Positions 19,067 to 27,382 of a stretch of 64,000 nucleotides of DNA are shown here, piece after piece. Source of the DNA: Elusimicrobiota bacterium (lineage in GTDB: Bacteria; Elusimicrobiota; UBA8919); contig JAQUMH010000006.1 in assembly GCA_028718185.1 (NCBI GenBank), positions 62,001-126,000 of the forward strand, read 5' to 3'. Position 1 is the stretch's first letter; every line of letters begins with the position of its first letter. Made by a program: the position numbers and the translations under genes. The notes beneath the pieces were generated by a model. The model was given only the letters and a program-made list of their open reading frames with translations. It had not been told where the DNA came from and did not search any database.

Positions 19067-19121
19067 AGGGTTATAGAGTTCGTAGGGTTATAGGGTTATA
19101 GGGTTTGTAGAGTATTATAAA
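19067..19121. repeat. GGGTTATAG tandem repeat
   Basis: Imperfect 9-10 base units (GGGTTATAGAGTT, GTAGGGTTATAGGGTTATAG) fill the gap between tolC2 and the MFS gene. The complementary orientation, ATAACCCTATAACCC, occurs at 47200-47238 before the peptidase gene. Confidence 0.7.
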
Positions 19122-19132
19122 TATTCCACATT

Positions 19133-20329
19133 ATGGATAAAAGCATATTTAAATCGCTTCGGCATAGAAATTTCAGGTTGTTTTTTGTCGGACAAGGTAT
19201 ATCCGTAGCAGGAACATGGTTACAAATAACTGCTATGCCCTGGATGGTATACCGGCTTACCTCATCTACTATATTATTAGGTTTGATTGGATTTCTAAGC
19301 CAGATTCCTGTTTTCTTGCTTGCACCCCTTGCAGGTGTTGTCGCTGACCGCTATAACAAAAAGAAACTATTAATTATAACTCAAACTTTCGAAATGGTAC
19401 AGGCAGTTGTTCTCGGTGTTCTCGCAATTTCCGGAAAATTACAAATTTGGCACATAATAGTATTAGCAATATTACTCGGCATAGTAACTGCTTTTGATAT
19501 GCCTACCCGTCAGGCATTCTTATTTGAAATGGTTGGTAAGGATGATTTAATGAATGCAATTGCATTGAATTCTTTGATTTTCAATTCAGCACGTTTAATA
19601 GGTCCTGCAATTGCCGGGCTATTGATTGCTTCTTTTGGCGAAGGCTTATGTTTTCTACTTAATGGTTTAAGTTTTATTGCAGTGATTATTGCATTACTAT
19701 TAATTACACAATTAACGAGTCATTCTACTAAAGATGATTTACCGATTTTGCAAAGACTATCTTTGGGAGTCAAATATATCCGCAATTCTAAAATTATTTC
19801 AAATGTGCTTTTACTGATATCGGTTACGGGTGTGGTAAGCGCATTTCCTATGACTTTAATGCCGGTATTCGTTAAAGATATTTATAAATTAGATGCAAAG
19901 GGTCTCGGAATATTTATGTCAGCAGTGGGAATAGGTGCGCTTTTTGGAACAATGAAAATTGCAAATAAAAAAGATGTTATCGGTATAGAAAAAGCAATAG
20001 TTAAGTCATCATTTTTTTTAGGGTTATTTATAGCTGCATTTGCAGTTTCAAAAAATGTTTTTCTTGCTATTCCGTTTCTTGCTGTAATCGGTTATTTTTT
20101 AGTTTTACAAATGGCTTTGAGTAACACCCTTATACAATTGACAATTCCAAACGAAATGCGAGGAAGAATAATGGGATTTTTTGTAATGTCTTTTATGGGC
20201 TTAGCTCCTATTGGGAGTATAGTTGCAGGATTTCTGGCACATAAGATAACAGCACCGATAACTGTAGTCGCAGGTGGTTTTACATGTATGATTATTACTA
20301 TAATCTTGAAAAATAAATTTATCAATTAA
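19133..20329 (+). CDS. MFS transporter (MFS_3/EntS-like)
   Basis: A 398-residue protein with about 12 membrane segments. The opening FKSLRHRNFRLFFVGQGISV and the TWLQITAMPWMVYRLT segment are the hallmark of the MFS_3 group (enterobactin exporter EntS-like). The loop between TM2 and TM3 has GVVADRYNKKK, and TM5 onward shows RQAFLFEMVG as expected. These proteins export siderophores or drugs with protons. The gene begins 72 bases after tolC2 across a tandem repeat, so it may or may not share that transcript, and it ends one base before the next start. Confidence 0.88.
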   Translation: MDKSIFKSLRHRNFRLFFVGQGISVAGTWLQITAMPWMVYRLTSSTILLGLIGFLSQIPVFLLAPLAGVVADRYNKKKLLIITQTFEMVQAVVLGVLAISGKLQIWHIIVLAILLGIVTAFDMPTRQAFLFEMVGKDDLMNAIALNSLIFNSARLIGPAIAGLLIASFGEGLCFLLNGLSFIAVIIALLLITQLTSHSTKDDLPILQRLSLGVKYIRNSKIISNVLLLISVTGVVSAFPMTLMPVFVKDIYKLDAKGLGIFMSAVGIGALFGTMKIANKKDVIGIEKAIVKSSFFLGLFIAAFAVSKNVFLAIPFLAVIGYFLVLQMALSNTLIQLTIPNEMRGRIMGFFVMSFMGLAPIGSIVAGFLAHKITAPITVVAGGFTCMIITIILKNKFIN

Positions 20330-20330
20330 T

Positions 20331-21446
20331 ATGAATAAAATATATTTTGCATTATTTATCTCAATATTTTCTTTAATATATTTCGGAATTCACTATTATA
20401 CGTACAATAGAATTATTTATGGATTGATGGTTTCAGGACCGGTTAAGAATTATATTAAAATATTTTTTCTGATTTCTGCTTTATCGTTTGTAATTATTGA
20501 ATTTATTAGCAGAAAAGTAGTAATTTCGCCATGGATTAAAATAGCAGCTCAGTATAGTAGTGTCTGGATTGGTGCTATTTCAATTGCAGTAACAGTTTTT
20601 CTAGTTGCAGATATTTTGAGAATATTTTTCCACTCCCAGCCATTTAGATATTATTCCGTAATTTTCTCACTTATAGTGATAGCTGTGATATCGCTATATT
20701 CAATTTACAATGTTGCACGAGAACCGTTTCTTAAAGAAATAAAAATAAAAACCGGTAAATTACCTTCAAATCTTCCAAAATTTTCAATTATTCAACTTTC
20801 CGATGTCCATTTAAATTTTCTAAAATCAGAAGAATGGCTAAATAAAATTGTAGATAAAACAAATAGTCAAAATCCTGATTTAATTGTTATAACAGGCGAT
20901 TTAATAGATGCCGATGTAGAAGGTTTGAAGAATTTTTATGAGATATTAAAACGGTTGAAATCAAAGTATGGCGTTTTCGCAGTTACAGGTAACCATGAAT
21001 TTTATGCTGGGATTGATAAGTTCTTGGAAATAGCGAAAAATTCAAATATAGCTGTCTTAAGGAATGAAAAAAGGACAATAGCAAACTATGTTGAACTTAT
21101 AGGAATTGATGATAATACCGGTAAAAGGTTTTCAGAAACAGGTTCTGATTTAAAGGGAGCGTTAAAAAACTGTGATTTTAAAAAATTGGTGGTTCTTCTC
21201 TCACACCAACCTGATGTTTTTGATGAAGCAGTTAAGTCAGGAGTTGATTTACAGCTTTCCGGTCATACCCATGCAGGTCAAATCCCGCCAATGGATTTGA
21301 TAGTTGAGTTTTATTTTAAATATCCGTATGGATTATATCAAAAAAATACCTCGTATTTATACACAACCTCCGGTACTGGAATATGGGGACCCCCCATGCG
21401 GCTTTTCTCGCGCTCAGAAATCATAAAAATTGTTCTGGAAAAGTGA
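20331..21446 (+). CDS. Membrane-anchored metallophosphoesterase (YkuE/YaeI-like)
   Basis: A 371-residue protein with about four N-terminal hydrophobic segments (residues 1-130), then a calcineurin-like phosphoesterase domain. All metal-binding motifs are present: LSDVHLN (DxH), TGDLIDAD (GD), GNHEFYAG (GNHE) and SGHTHAGQ (GHxH) with the upstream LLSHQPD histidine. YkuE/YaeI relatives hydrolyse lipid-linked phosphoesters such as UDP-diacylglucosamine or similar envelope substrates, but the exact substrate cannot be read. Its start follows the MFS stop by a single base, so the two are surely co-translated. Confidence 0.87.
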   Translation: MNKIYFALFISIFSLIYFGIHYYTYNRIIYGLMVSGPVKNYIKIFFLISALSFVIIEFISRKVVISPWIKIAAQYSSVWIGAISIAVTVFLVADILRIFFHSQPFRYYSVIFSLIVIAVISLYSIYNVAREPFLKEIKIKTGKLPSNLPKFSIIQLSDVHLNFLKSEEWLNKIVDKTNSQNPDLIVITGDLIDADVEGLKNFYEILKRLKSKYGVFAVTGNHEFYAGIDKFLEIAKNSNIAVLRNEKRTIANYVELIGIDDNTGKRFSETGSDLKGALKNCDFKKLVVLLSHQPDVFDEAVKSGVDLQLSGHTHAGQIPPMDLIVEFYFKYPYGLYQKNTSYLYTTSGTGIWGPPMRLFSRSEIIKIVLEK

Positions 21447-21458
21447 GCAGAACTTTTC

Positions 21459-21488
21459 TTGACAAAAATTACTTCAATTTGCTATAAT
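21459..21488 (+). promoter_or_regulatory. Promoter of the cation diffusion facilitator gene
   Basis: TTGACA at 21459-21464 and TATAAT at 21483-21488 have an 18-base spacer. Only 10 bases separate the -10 box from the ATG at 21499, so the mRNA would have almost no leader and no Shine-Dalgarno sequence is visible. Confidence 0.75.
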
Positions 21489-21498
21489 AAACACAGTT

Positions 21499-22380
21499 AT
21501 GATAGACGAAAGACAAATAGCAAGTCATGAAAAAAAGAAAGTTGCTCTAATATCGGTATTTGCAGCTATTTTTATTACCTGCTTCAAACTTTTTATCGGT
21601 TTATTGACTCATAGTTTGGGAATACTTTCAGAAGCGTTGCATTCCGGTTTGGATTTAGCAGCAGCAATTATCACTTTTTTTTCAGTCCGTATATCGGATA
21701 AGCCAGCCGACAGTGATCATAATTTTGGACATGGTAAAATTGAAAATTTTTCTGCGTTCATTGAAACAATATTATTATTAATAACTTGTGTCTGGATTGT
21801 TCATGAAGCAGTGCATCGTTTAATAACAGGAAAAGTAAGAATTGAAGTAAATATTTGGAGTTATATAGTTGTTTTAACATCTATAATAATTGATTATTCA
21901 AGGTCAAGAGCATTGTCTAAAGCTGCAAAAACATACAATAGTCAGGCACTGGAAGCAGATGCTTTGCATTTTTCAACTGATATATGGAGTTCGACAGTTG
22001 TATTAATCGGGTTGATATTTGCAAATTTTGGTTATTATTTAGCAGATTCAATAGCTGCACTATTTGTTGCTTTCATTGTTATATTTGTTTCTTTTCGTCT
22101 TGGAAAAAGAGCGATGGATGCGCTATTAGACAGGACCCCTACGACAATTTTAACAAAAATTGATGCTGCACTCAAAGGAATTCCGGAAATAACAAATTAT
22201 CATGATATAAAAGTAAGAACAGCAGGGGCAGATACTTTCATTGAATTGAATATTCATGTCAAATCAAAATTAACTATAAAACAATCACACGAGATATCAC
22301 ACCGTGTTGAAAAAAAACTTCGTGATACTATAGAAAGATGTGATGTACATGTTCACACAGAACCAGAGATGCAGGAATAA
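21499..22380 (+). CDS. Cation diffusion facilitator family transporter
   Basis: A 293-residue CDF protein with six membrane helices (residues about 18-205) and a C-terminal cytoplasmic domain. TM2 carries HSGLDLAAA and the loop DSDHNFGHGKIENF holds the metal-site residues; TM5 has ALHFSTDIWSS, the HxxxD of the second half of the site. The C-terminal domain shows HDIKVRTAG and HVHTEPE. The family exports Zn2+, Fe2+, Mn2+ or Cd2+ by proton antiport. The motifs (D..H and H..D) are compatible with zinc or iron, but selectivity is not settled by sequence. It has its own near-leaderless promoter. Confidence 0.9.
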   Translation: MIDERQIASHEKKKVALISVFAAIFITCFKLFIGLLTHSLGILSEALHSGLDLAAAIITFFSVRISDKPADSDHNFGHGKIENFSAFIETILLLITCVWIVHEAVHRLITGKVRIEVNIWSYIVVLTSIIIDYSRSRALSKAAKTYNSQALEADALHFSTDIWSSTVVLIGLIFANFGYYLADSIAALFVAFIVIFVSFRLGKRAMDALLDRTPTTILTKIDAALKGIPEITNYHDIKVRTAGADTFIELNIHVKSKLTIKQSHEISHRVEKKLRDTIERCDVHVHTEPEMQE

Positions 22381-22430
22381 TGTGATTTAAGGTGAATATT
22401 TGGAAAATAAATTCATATAACTACAGAATA

Positions 22431-22459
22431 TTGATTTTTTTGGTTTTAATTGATATAAT
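22431..22459 (+). promoter_or_regulatory. Leaderless promoter of the HD-GYP gene
   Basis: TTGATT at 22431-22436, 17-base spacer, TATAAT at 22454-22459. The ATG at 22466 begins 6 bases after the -10 box, where transcription itself should start, so a leaderless mRNA is predicted. Confidence 0.7.
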
Positions 22460-22465
22460 AAAACT

Positions 22466-23131
22466 ATGATTAAATTTTTTAAGAAGATTTTCCATAGCAA
22501 GAACTGGCCGCTTTACAGGCAAAATGAAGAAATTTATTTGGAAGTACTTTCCGCAATGGCAGAAGCGATTGAAGCAAAAGACCATTCTACAAGAGGTCAC
22601 TCTGAAAGAATGGTCAAGTATGTAACTCATATCGGGAAGAATTTAGGGATGTCAAAACAGGAGTTGAAAGATTTGGAAATGGCTGCAATCCTTCACGATA
22701 TCGGTAAAATAGGTATTGACAAATCTGTTTTTTTGAAACCAGGGAAACTAACCCCTGAAGAATATGAAATAATTAAAAAACATTCTACAATTGGTGCAAA
22801 TATTATCAGTAGAGTAAGATTTCTTAAAGGTGCCGCAGAGTATGTAAAGCATCATCATGAACGGTATGATGGTAATGGTTATCCCGATAAGATTAAAGGA
22901 GATTTAATTCCTTTAGGCGCAAGGATACTTGCTGTTGTTGATTCCTTTGATGCTATGATGTCAGAACGTCCCTATAAAAAACCAATGACATTGGAAGAAT
23001 CATTTATAGAACTTAAAAGAAATAGCGGTACTCAGTTTGATTCAAAAATAGTTGAAGAATTTCTAAAATACGATTTCCAACCTGACCTGCCTGAACTTAA
23101 AGAGGCAGAAAAACCAAATCCCCAGGTCTAA
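22466..23131 (+). CDS. HD-GYP domain protein, putative c-di-GMP phosphodiesterase
   Basis: A compact 221-residue protein that is almost entirely HD-GYP domain. Visible motifs are HSTRGHSERM (first His), LHDIGKIGI (HD), HSTIGANI, HHHERYDGNGYPD (the GYP signature) and DSFDAMMSERPYK. The family cleaves c-di-GMP with a bi- or trinuclear metal centre. No sensor or receiver domain precedes it, only about 35 extra residues, so activity must be set by partners or expression. It can oppose the two GGDEF proteins at 31507 and 32685. The potassium-channel gene begins 2 bases after its stop, and the two are probably co-expressed. Confidence 0.9.
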   Translation: MIKFFKKIFHSKNWPLYRQNEEIYLEVLSAMAEAIEAKDHSTRGHSERMVKYVTHIGKNLGMSKQELKDLEMAAILHDIGKIGIDKSVFLKPGKLTPEEYEIIKKHSTIGANIISRVRFLKGAAEYVKHHHERYDGNGYPDKIKGDLIPLGARILAVVDSFDAMMSERPYKKPMTLEESFIELKRNSGTQFDSKIVEEFLKYDFQPDLPELKEAEKPNPQV

Positions 23132-23133
23132 CA

Positions 23134-23397
23134 ATGTACAAGAATCTTATCCGCACAATACTAATCCTTATAATTGTTTTATTATTTGGGACACTCGGTT
23201 ATGTGGTTATTGAAAAGTGGCAGTTTTTCGATGCACTCTACATGACCGTTATCACTCTTGCCACTGTCGGTTATAGTGAAACGCATCCGCTTTCTTTTCC
23301 GGGGCGTATTTTTACTATTTTTCTTATTTTGACAGGGATAAGTATCTTGCTTTATACTGTTTCATCAATTACATCATTTTTTATAGAAGGCGAATAA
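23134..23397 (+). CDS. Two-helix potassium-channel pore protein (no attached regulatory domain)
   Basis: Only 87 residues: TM1 (about 5-25), pore helix and filter LATVGYSETHPLS (about 42-55), and TM2 (about 60-82). This is the minimal Ion_trans_2 pore. The filter reads TVGYS instead of the usual TVGYG, so the last filter glycine is serine. Four copies should form a K+-type channel. In MthK-like channels an RCK domain follows on the same chain; here the reading frame stops in TAA and the RCK protein is a separate gene 24 bases on with its own AGGAGG site. A true split, not a frameshift, is the simplest reading. Confidence 0.85.
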   Translation: MYKNLIRTILILIIVLLFGTLGYVVIEKWQFFDALYMTVITLATVGYSETHPLSFPGRIFTIFLILTGISILLYTVSSITSFFIEGE

Positions 23398-23421
23398 AGT
23401 CAGATTTTCAGGAGGAAAAAA

Positions 23422-24099
23422 ATGTTAAAACAGATATCTCATCTAAAAAACCACTATATTATTTGCGGTGCAGGAAAGGTTGGGAGTCACATAATATCTG
23501 AATTAGCCAAAACAAAAAGAGATTTTGTGATAATTGATAATAATAAAGAATTGTTGAATAAATTTAGCGATTATCTATGTCTAAACGGTGATGCAAGTGA
23601 TGAAAATGTTCTTAAAGAAGGGGGAATTGAAAATGCGGCAGGTCTTTTTGCCTCGCTTTCTACCGATGAAGAAAACATTTTTTTAATCATAACCGCACGT
23701 GAAATAAACCCGAATATAAAAATAATCGCAAAATCAGTAAAGGATACATCGGCAAAGAAACTAATAACAGCCGGGGCGACATCCGTAGTCCAGCCAAGCC
23801 TTATTGGCGGGCTGCGTATGGCATCGGAGATGGTTAGACCGACAGCAGTGTCATTTCTTGACATAATGTTAAAAGAAGGCAAAGGAGATTTGCGGGTTGA
23901 AGAAATTGAAGTAAAAAATACTGCTGTAAAAGTATTATCTGAAATACAAACACAAAAGACAGGAGTATTACTTCTTGCTATTGTATCAAAGTCCGGATAT
24001 GTATTTAATCCGGCACAAAATACTGTTGTTCAGCAAGGTGATAAGCTTATAGTTATGGGGAATGCCGAACAGGTATCCGCACTAAAGAAGTTTTTATAA
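23422..24099 (+). CDS. TrkA-N/TrkA-C (RCK) potassium-channel regulatory protein
   Basis: A 225-residue cytoplasmic protein. The N-terminal Rossmann domain has IICGAGKVGSHI (GxGxxG, residues about 13-25), the acidic strand end VIIDNN, and LNGDASDENVL, as in NAD-binding RCK domains. The C-terminal 75 residues match TrkA-C, with GDKLIVMGNAEQV. A strong CAGGAGGA ribosome binding site precedes it. It almost certainly gates the pore protein encoded just upstream, since the pair together has the domain order of one MthK/Kch channel. Regulation by NAD(H), ATP or c-di-AMP cannot be told apart from sequence. Confidence 0.9.
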   Translation: MLKQISHLKNHYIICGAGKVGSHIISELAKTKRDFVIIDNNKELLNKFSDYLCLNGDASDENVLKEGGIENAAGLFASLSTDEENIFLIITAREINPNIKIIAKSVKDTSAKKLITAGATSVVQPSLIGGLRMASEMVRPTAVSFLDIMLKEGKGDLRVEEIEVKNTAVKVLSEIQTQKTGVLLLAIVSKSGYVFNPAQNTVVQQGDKLIVMGNAEQVSALKKFL

Positions 24100-24242
24100 A
24101 ATCAAGTTTTTTCACTTAACGATGTTTTTTAACGCTTAAAAAATCTAAAATTGCTAAACTCCTCGCTTTGCTCGTCAGACATAGCAATTTCTTAACGATT
24201 TTTTAAGCTAAAAACATCTAAATCGTTCAAAAACTGATTTTA
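24098..24242. repeat. Long imperfect inverted-repeat element after the RCK gene
   Basis: Both ends read AAAATCA-GTTTTT inward, followed by AACGAT, GATGTTTTT, GCTTAAAAAATC and AATTGCTA on each arm. The arms are about 60 bases each around a small GC-richer core (CTCCTCGCTTTGCTCGTC). The element fills the whole gap between the genes at 23422 and 24257. It could fold as one long hairpin in RNA and may act as a processing or termination element. Confidence 0.7.
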
Positions 24243-24256
24243 ACAAAAATATAGAA

Positions 24257-24718
24257 ATGAAAATACTTTTAACTGTGATTTTCGCGGTCGCGATGGGTTA
24301 TCTGGAATCGGCCGTTGTTGTTTATTTAAGGGAACTTTACTATCCTAACGGTTTCAAAATACTGGTAAAGGTTAAATTCCCGTTTATAAAATTCGGACAG
24401 GTTGAGGAACTAAAACCATTCGCTAAAAAATTAATATGGACAGAAATTGGCAGGGAATTCTCTACGATAGTAATGCTTCTTGTTTTTGCAATACTGCTCG
24501 GTAATTCGCTTATAACCTGTTTTGCATATTTTCTTTTAGCATTTGGTATTTGGGATATTTTCTATTATGTTTTTTTAAAGATAATATTGAACTGGCCGGA
24601 ATCATTTAATACAACTGATATTTTCTTTTTGATTCCAACAGCATGGATTGGTCCCGTCTGGCTACCTGTTTTGTGTTCTGTAGTAATAATACTTGTTGCA
24701 TTTTTAATACTTTTATGA
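24257..24718 (+). CDS. Small integral membrane protein, unknown function
   Basis: A 153-residue protein with about four hydrophobic segments (residues 1-20, 60-85, 90-112, 128-152) and a short polar loop after the first (VKFPFIKFGQVEELKPF). TEIGREFSTIVML between TM1 and TM2 has charged residues near the membrane. I do not recognise a named family. Its TGA stop overlaps the next ATG in an ATGA arrangement, so it is translationally coupled to the DUF116-like gene, which suggests the two act together, for example as a membrane anchor and a metal-binding cytosolic partner. That is inference from position only. Confidence 0.6.
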   Translation: MKILLTVIFAVAMGYLESAVVVYLRELYYPNGFKILVKVKFPFIKFGQVEELKPFAKKLIWTEIGREFSTIVMLLVFAILLGNSLITCFAYFLLAFGIWDIFYYVFLKIILNWPESFNTTDIFFLIPTAWIGPVWLPVLCSVVIILVAFLILL

Positions 24719-25182
24719 ACTATAAAAAATTTACGATTGAAAAGAACAAAAAATACTTTAAAATATTTTTTGGAAATAGTGTGGATAAAAAAATCATCTT
24801 TGTACCGCAATGTTTAAGAAATATTAAGAAATGCAAAGCTAAAGAATTTGGAAGTTACTATTTATGTGCTGAATGCGGCGGCTGTAAGATAGCCAAAATT
24901 GTAAAAGCAGCAAAAGATACCGGTTATTTGGGGGTAAGAATTTTAAAAGGCGGCAGCACTATCAGGAAAATGGTTAAAGAGCTGAATCCCAAAGGTATTT
25001 TAGGTGTTGCTTGCTATTTTGAAGGCACTCAAGGTATCAAGGAATGCGAAAAACATAAAATTCCTGTATATTTTTATCCTCTTTCCAAAGATGGATGCGA
25101 AGGCACTGACCTCAAATTAGACGGGCTTATAAAACTAATAGAGAAAAATAAAGAAATTGTCCAAAAATCTAAAAACATCTAA
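24715..25182 (+). CDS. DUF116-family cysteine-rich protein
   Basis: A 155-residue protein. An in-frame start exists 72 bases upstream, but the ATG at 24715 makes the 4-base ATGA overlap with the upstream stop and removes an unlikely cysteine-rich leader. The conserved DUF116 layout is present: IFVPQCLRN near residue 26, a C-x2-C-x2-C cluster in LCAECGGCK, KGGSTIRKMVKE, GILGVACYFE and PLSKDGCEGT. The clustered cysteines suggest an Fe-S cluster or zinc. The biochemical role of DUF116 is unknown. Pairing with a small membrane protein is the only local clue. Confidence 0.8.
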   Translation: MNYKKFTIEKNKKYFKIFFGNSVDKKIIFVPQCLRNIKKCKAKEFGSYYLCAECGGCKIAKIVKAAKDTGYLGVRILKGGSTIRKMVKELNPKGILGVACYFEGTQGIKECEKHKIPVYFYPLSKDGCEGTDLKLDGLIKLIEKNKEIVQKSKNI

Positions 25183-25264
25183 TGGCTCGAACTTACCGAT
25201 TTATAGCAGGTTTCCAATAAAGTATTGCACTAACACCTTGAACTTAAAACAACCCCTTTTTTAC

Positions 25265-25293
25265 TTGACAGAATTGTAAAATATTCATATAAT
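25265..25293 (+). promoter_or_regulatory. Consensus promoter of the coiled-coil/phosphorelay cluster
   Basis: TTGACA at 25265-25270 and TATAAT at 25288-25293 with a 17-base spacer match the sigma70 consensus exactly. A leader of roughly 60 bases and an AGGAGG ribosome binding site at 25351-25356 precede the first coiled-coil gene at 25363. Confidence 0.85.
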
Positions 25294-25362
25294 CAATAAT
25301 GTGTGTAAAATCAAATGAAAATTGATTAGTGGAGCGTTGTCGTTATTCACAGGAGGTTTTAA

Positions 25363-26448
25363 ATGACTGAATTAAAAACTGGCGGGAATCTGGGAGAGTT
25401 GAAAAAAACTATTGAGAAAAACAGATCAGAATGGAAGCAGATTGTTGCTACAAAACAGCAGGAATGGCAGAAAAAACTGAAAGAAAAAAGCGATGAAATG
25501 ATTGTGCTTAATTCTAAATCGACATCGAAAGAGACTGAATTATTGACGCAAGTTCATAAGATAGATGGGGATATTTCTGCTATGGATTTTGAGAAAAATA
25601 ATCTTATAACCAAGAAAAATAAATTAAAAGAAGATTTGATGTTTATACAAAATGAAAGAAAAAAACAAAAGGAAAAACTGCACGAATCGACCGTGATTAC
25701 TATGAGAGGTGAGGTAGTACGAAGACAAGAAGAAGTAAATAAAAAGTTTCGTGAAAATGAAATGAAATGTGAAATAAGTAAACTTCACATTCAGGAATTA
25801 GAATCACAGGTTACAGAATTAACCAATAGATTGGCTGATGACAAAAAACGATGGCAGGAAGTCGTAAGGATGAAGGGTGACGATTTCGTATCACTTAGGG
25901 ATGAACTTGTCAATAAAGTTAAGATGTCGCAAAGTGAATATAAAGAAGAAGAAAAAGAAGTGCAAACAATGAAAGGTATTCATCAGGATGTTGAAAACAA
26001 GGTGAAGGAGAAAGAAAGGCAATTTAGGGAAAGAGAGGCAAAATGGCGGGACCAATTGACGTCGATGGAGAATGAAATTAATAAACTAAAACGCGAATTT
26101 GAATCAAAAGTAAAAATACATCAAAAAGAAATTTTGACGAGAGAAAAAGATCTTGAGGCGCTTCAGAAAGAAATGGATAGGTTTATTGAAGAATTAGCAG
26201 GCGGGGTCGGGGTAAAGTTCGAAAGTAAATCAACAGAAATAAAAGAAGATAAAGTAAAAGAAAAAGTAGAGAAAAAAGTAGAGGAACAAGCAGTACAAAA
26301 AGAAATACCTGTACTGGAAGAGCCCAAATTTATTGCATCGGTGGTATCGGTTCCTGAAAAAACCAAATTGGTTGATGAAAATAGTGAAGTTAAGACAGAA
26401 GAAACGCCAATAAAAAGATCATTTTGGAGTAAATTGTTAGGAAAATAA
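25363..26448 (+). CDS. Tryptophan-punctuated coiled-coil protein A
   Basis: A 361-residue, highly charged protein predicted to be coiled coil over about residues 5-275, with no signal peptide or membrane helix. A unit of the form W-x-x-(I/V/L)-x-x-K-x-x-E-(W/F/I)-x-x-L recurs: RSEWKQIVATKQQEW at residue 21, KRWQEVVRMKGDDF near 164, AKWRDQLTSMENEI near 227. The first 35 residues and the 160-190 segment align by eye with protein B downstream, so they are paralogues. The last 80 residues are a low-complexity Lys/Glu/Val tail ending in KRSFWSKLLGK. It heads the cluster that continues into a hybrid kinase. A scaffold or filament role is possible, but no family is recognised. Confidence 0.7.
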   Translation: MTELKTGGNLGELKKTIEKNRSEWKQIVATKQQEWQKKLKEKSDEMIVLNSKSTSKETELLTQVHKIDGDISAMDFEKNNLITKKNKLKEDLMFIQNERKKQKEKLHESTVITMRGEVVRRQEEVNKKFRENEMKCEISKLHIQELESQVTELTNRLADDKKRWQEVVRMKGDDFVSLRDELVNKVKMSQSEYKEEEKEVQTMKGIHQDVENKVKEKERQFREREAKWRDQLTSMENEINKLKREFESKVKIHQKEILTREKDLEALQKEMDRFIEELAGGVGVKFESKSTEIKEDKVKEKVEKKVEEQAVQKEIPVLEEPKFIASVVSVPEKTKLVDENSEVKTEETPIKRSFWSKLLGK

Positions 26449-26453
26449 AGAAA

Positions 26454-26523
26454 ACGCGAATAAACGCTAATCAAACGCAGATATTCGCGAATAATTCGCG
26501 TTACATTCGCGATCATTCGCGTA
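26454..26523. repeat. ATTCGCG repeat cluster between coiled-coil genes A and B
   Basis: AACGCGAA at the left pairs with TTCGCGTT in the middle, and ATTCGCG recurs four times in about 45 bases. The block fills most of the 91-base gap, and protein B's GGGGG ribosome binding site follows it. Confidence 0.65.
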
Positions 26524-26539
26524 TCTTATAGGGGGAAAC

Positions 26540-27382
26540 ATGGCAGATTTGAAATTTGATGAAAAAATGGCGGAATTCAGGAAAACCATATCGGCTAACA
26601 AGGCAGCTTGGCAGTCAATTTTGGAGAAAAACGAGCAAAAACTGCAAAAGCAATTAGAAGAAAAAGACAAACAAATATCCGAGATTAAAACAAAATATGT
26701 GCAGATGGAAGTCGATTTAAATGCTGACATTCAACGGAAACAAAAAATTCTCGATGTCACTAAAGATGAAATAAAAAATTTCAACGCGGATATTAGTGTG
26801 TTAATTAGAAAAGTAAGCGAAGAAGAAAGGACCATGAAAGAAGAAGAAAAATCACGAGAGGAAGAAATAAAGAACATACAAAGAGAAATAGAACAGGTGG
26901 GAGTAGATGCCGGCAAAAGAAACCATGAACATGAAGAAGAATGGGAATTAGTAGATGCAAAAGAAAAAAACCTAGTAGACCAATCGAAGGTGTTGCTGAG
27001 TCGTTTGGGTGAAGAACAGATACACTGGGAAGAATTGTTAAAAATGAAAGAGCAGGATTTCATAGCTATAAAAAATGAACTTGAACAACGGCTTAAAGAG
27101 TGGCAATCTGAATATCATAAAAAGGAAGAGGAAGTTCTTTCATTTAGAAAAAACAGGGAAAAACTGGAAATTCATTTAACCGAGCTTGATGAAATATCAA
27201 GTTCCCAGGAGATAAAAGTCAGGGAGCAGATATTAATAAAACAAGATGAAATCAATACTTTGAAAAGAGATCTTGCTACAATGGAAGCGGCAAATATGGA
27301 AGAAATTAAAGACAAAGAATTAGCAGTTGAGGCGCTTAAACAAGAAATAGAAAAATTCTTAGGTGTTGTGCCGAATAATTAA
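26540..27382 (+). CDS. Tryptophan-punctuated coiled-coil protein B
   Basis: A 280-residue soluble protein, coiled coil over nearly its full length. It is a shorter paralogue of protein A. FRKTISANKAAWQSIL aligns with LKKTIEKNRSEWKQIV, and QIHWEELLKMKEQDFIAI aligns with KRWQEVVRMKGDDFVSL, with the following LxxEL...WQSEY region also shared. It lacks the long Lys/Glu tail of A and ends in KFLGVVPNN. The start follows a GGGGGA site. Function is unknown; the shared motifs and tandem order suggest A, B and C assemble together. Confidence 0.7.
   Translation: MADLKFDEKMAEFRKTISANKAAWQSILEKNEQKLQKQLEEKDKQISEIKTKYVQMEVDLNADIQRKQKILDVTKDEIKNFNADISVLIRKVSEEERTMKEEEKSREEEIKNIQREIEQVGVDAGKRNHEHEEEWELVDAKEKNLVDQSKVLLSRLGEEQIHWEELLKMKEQDFIAIKNELEQRLKEWQSEYHKKEEEVLSFRKNREKLEIHLTELDEISSSQEIKVREQILIKQDEINTLKRDLATMEAANMEEIKDKELAVEALKQEIEKFLGVVPNN

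Noticed and set aside
23134-24099. Frameshift in a single potassium-channel gene
   Set aside because: The RCK gene has its own AGGAGG site and start, and the pore gene ends in a normal stop after TM2. A split gene explains this better than a broken one.
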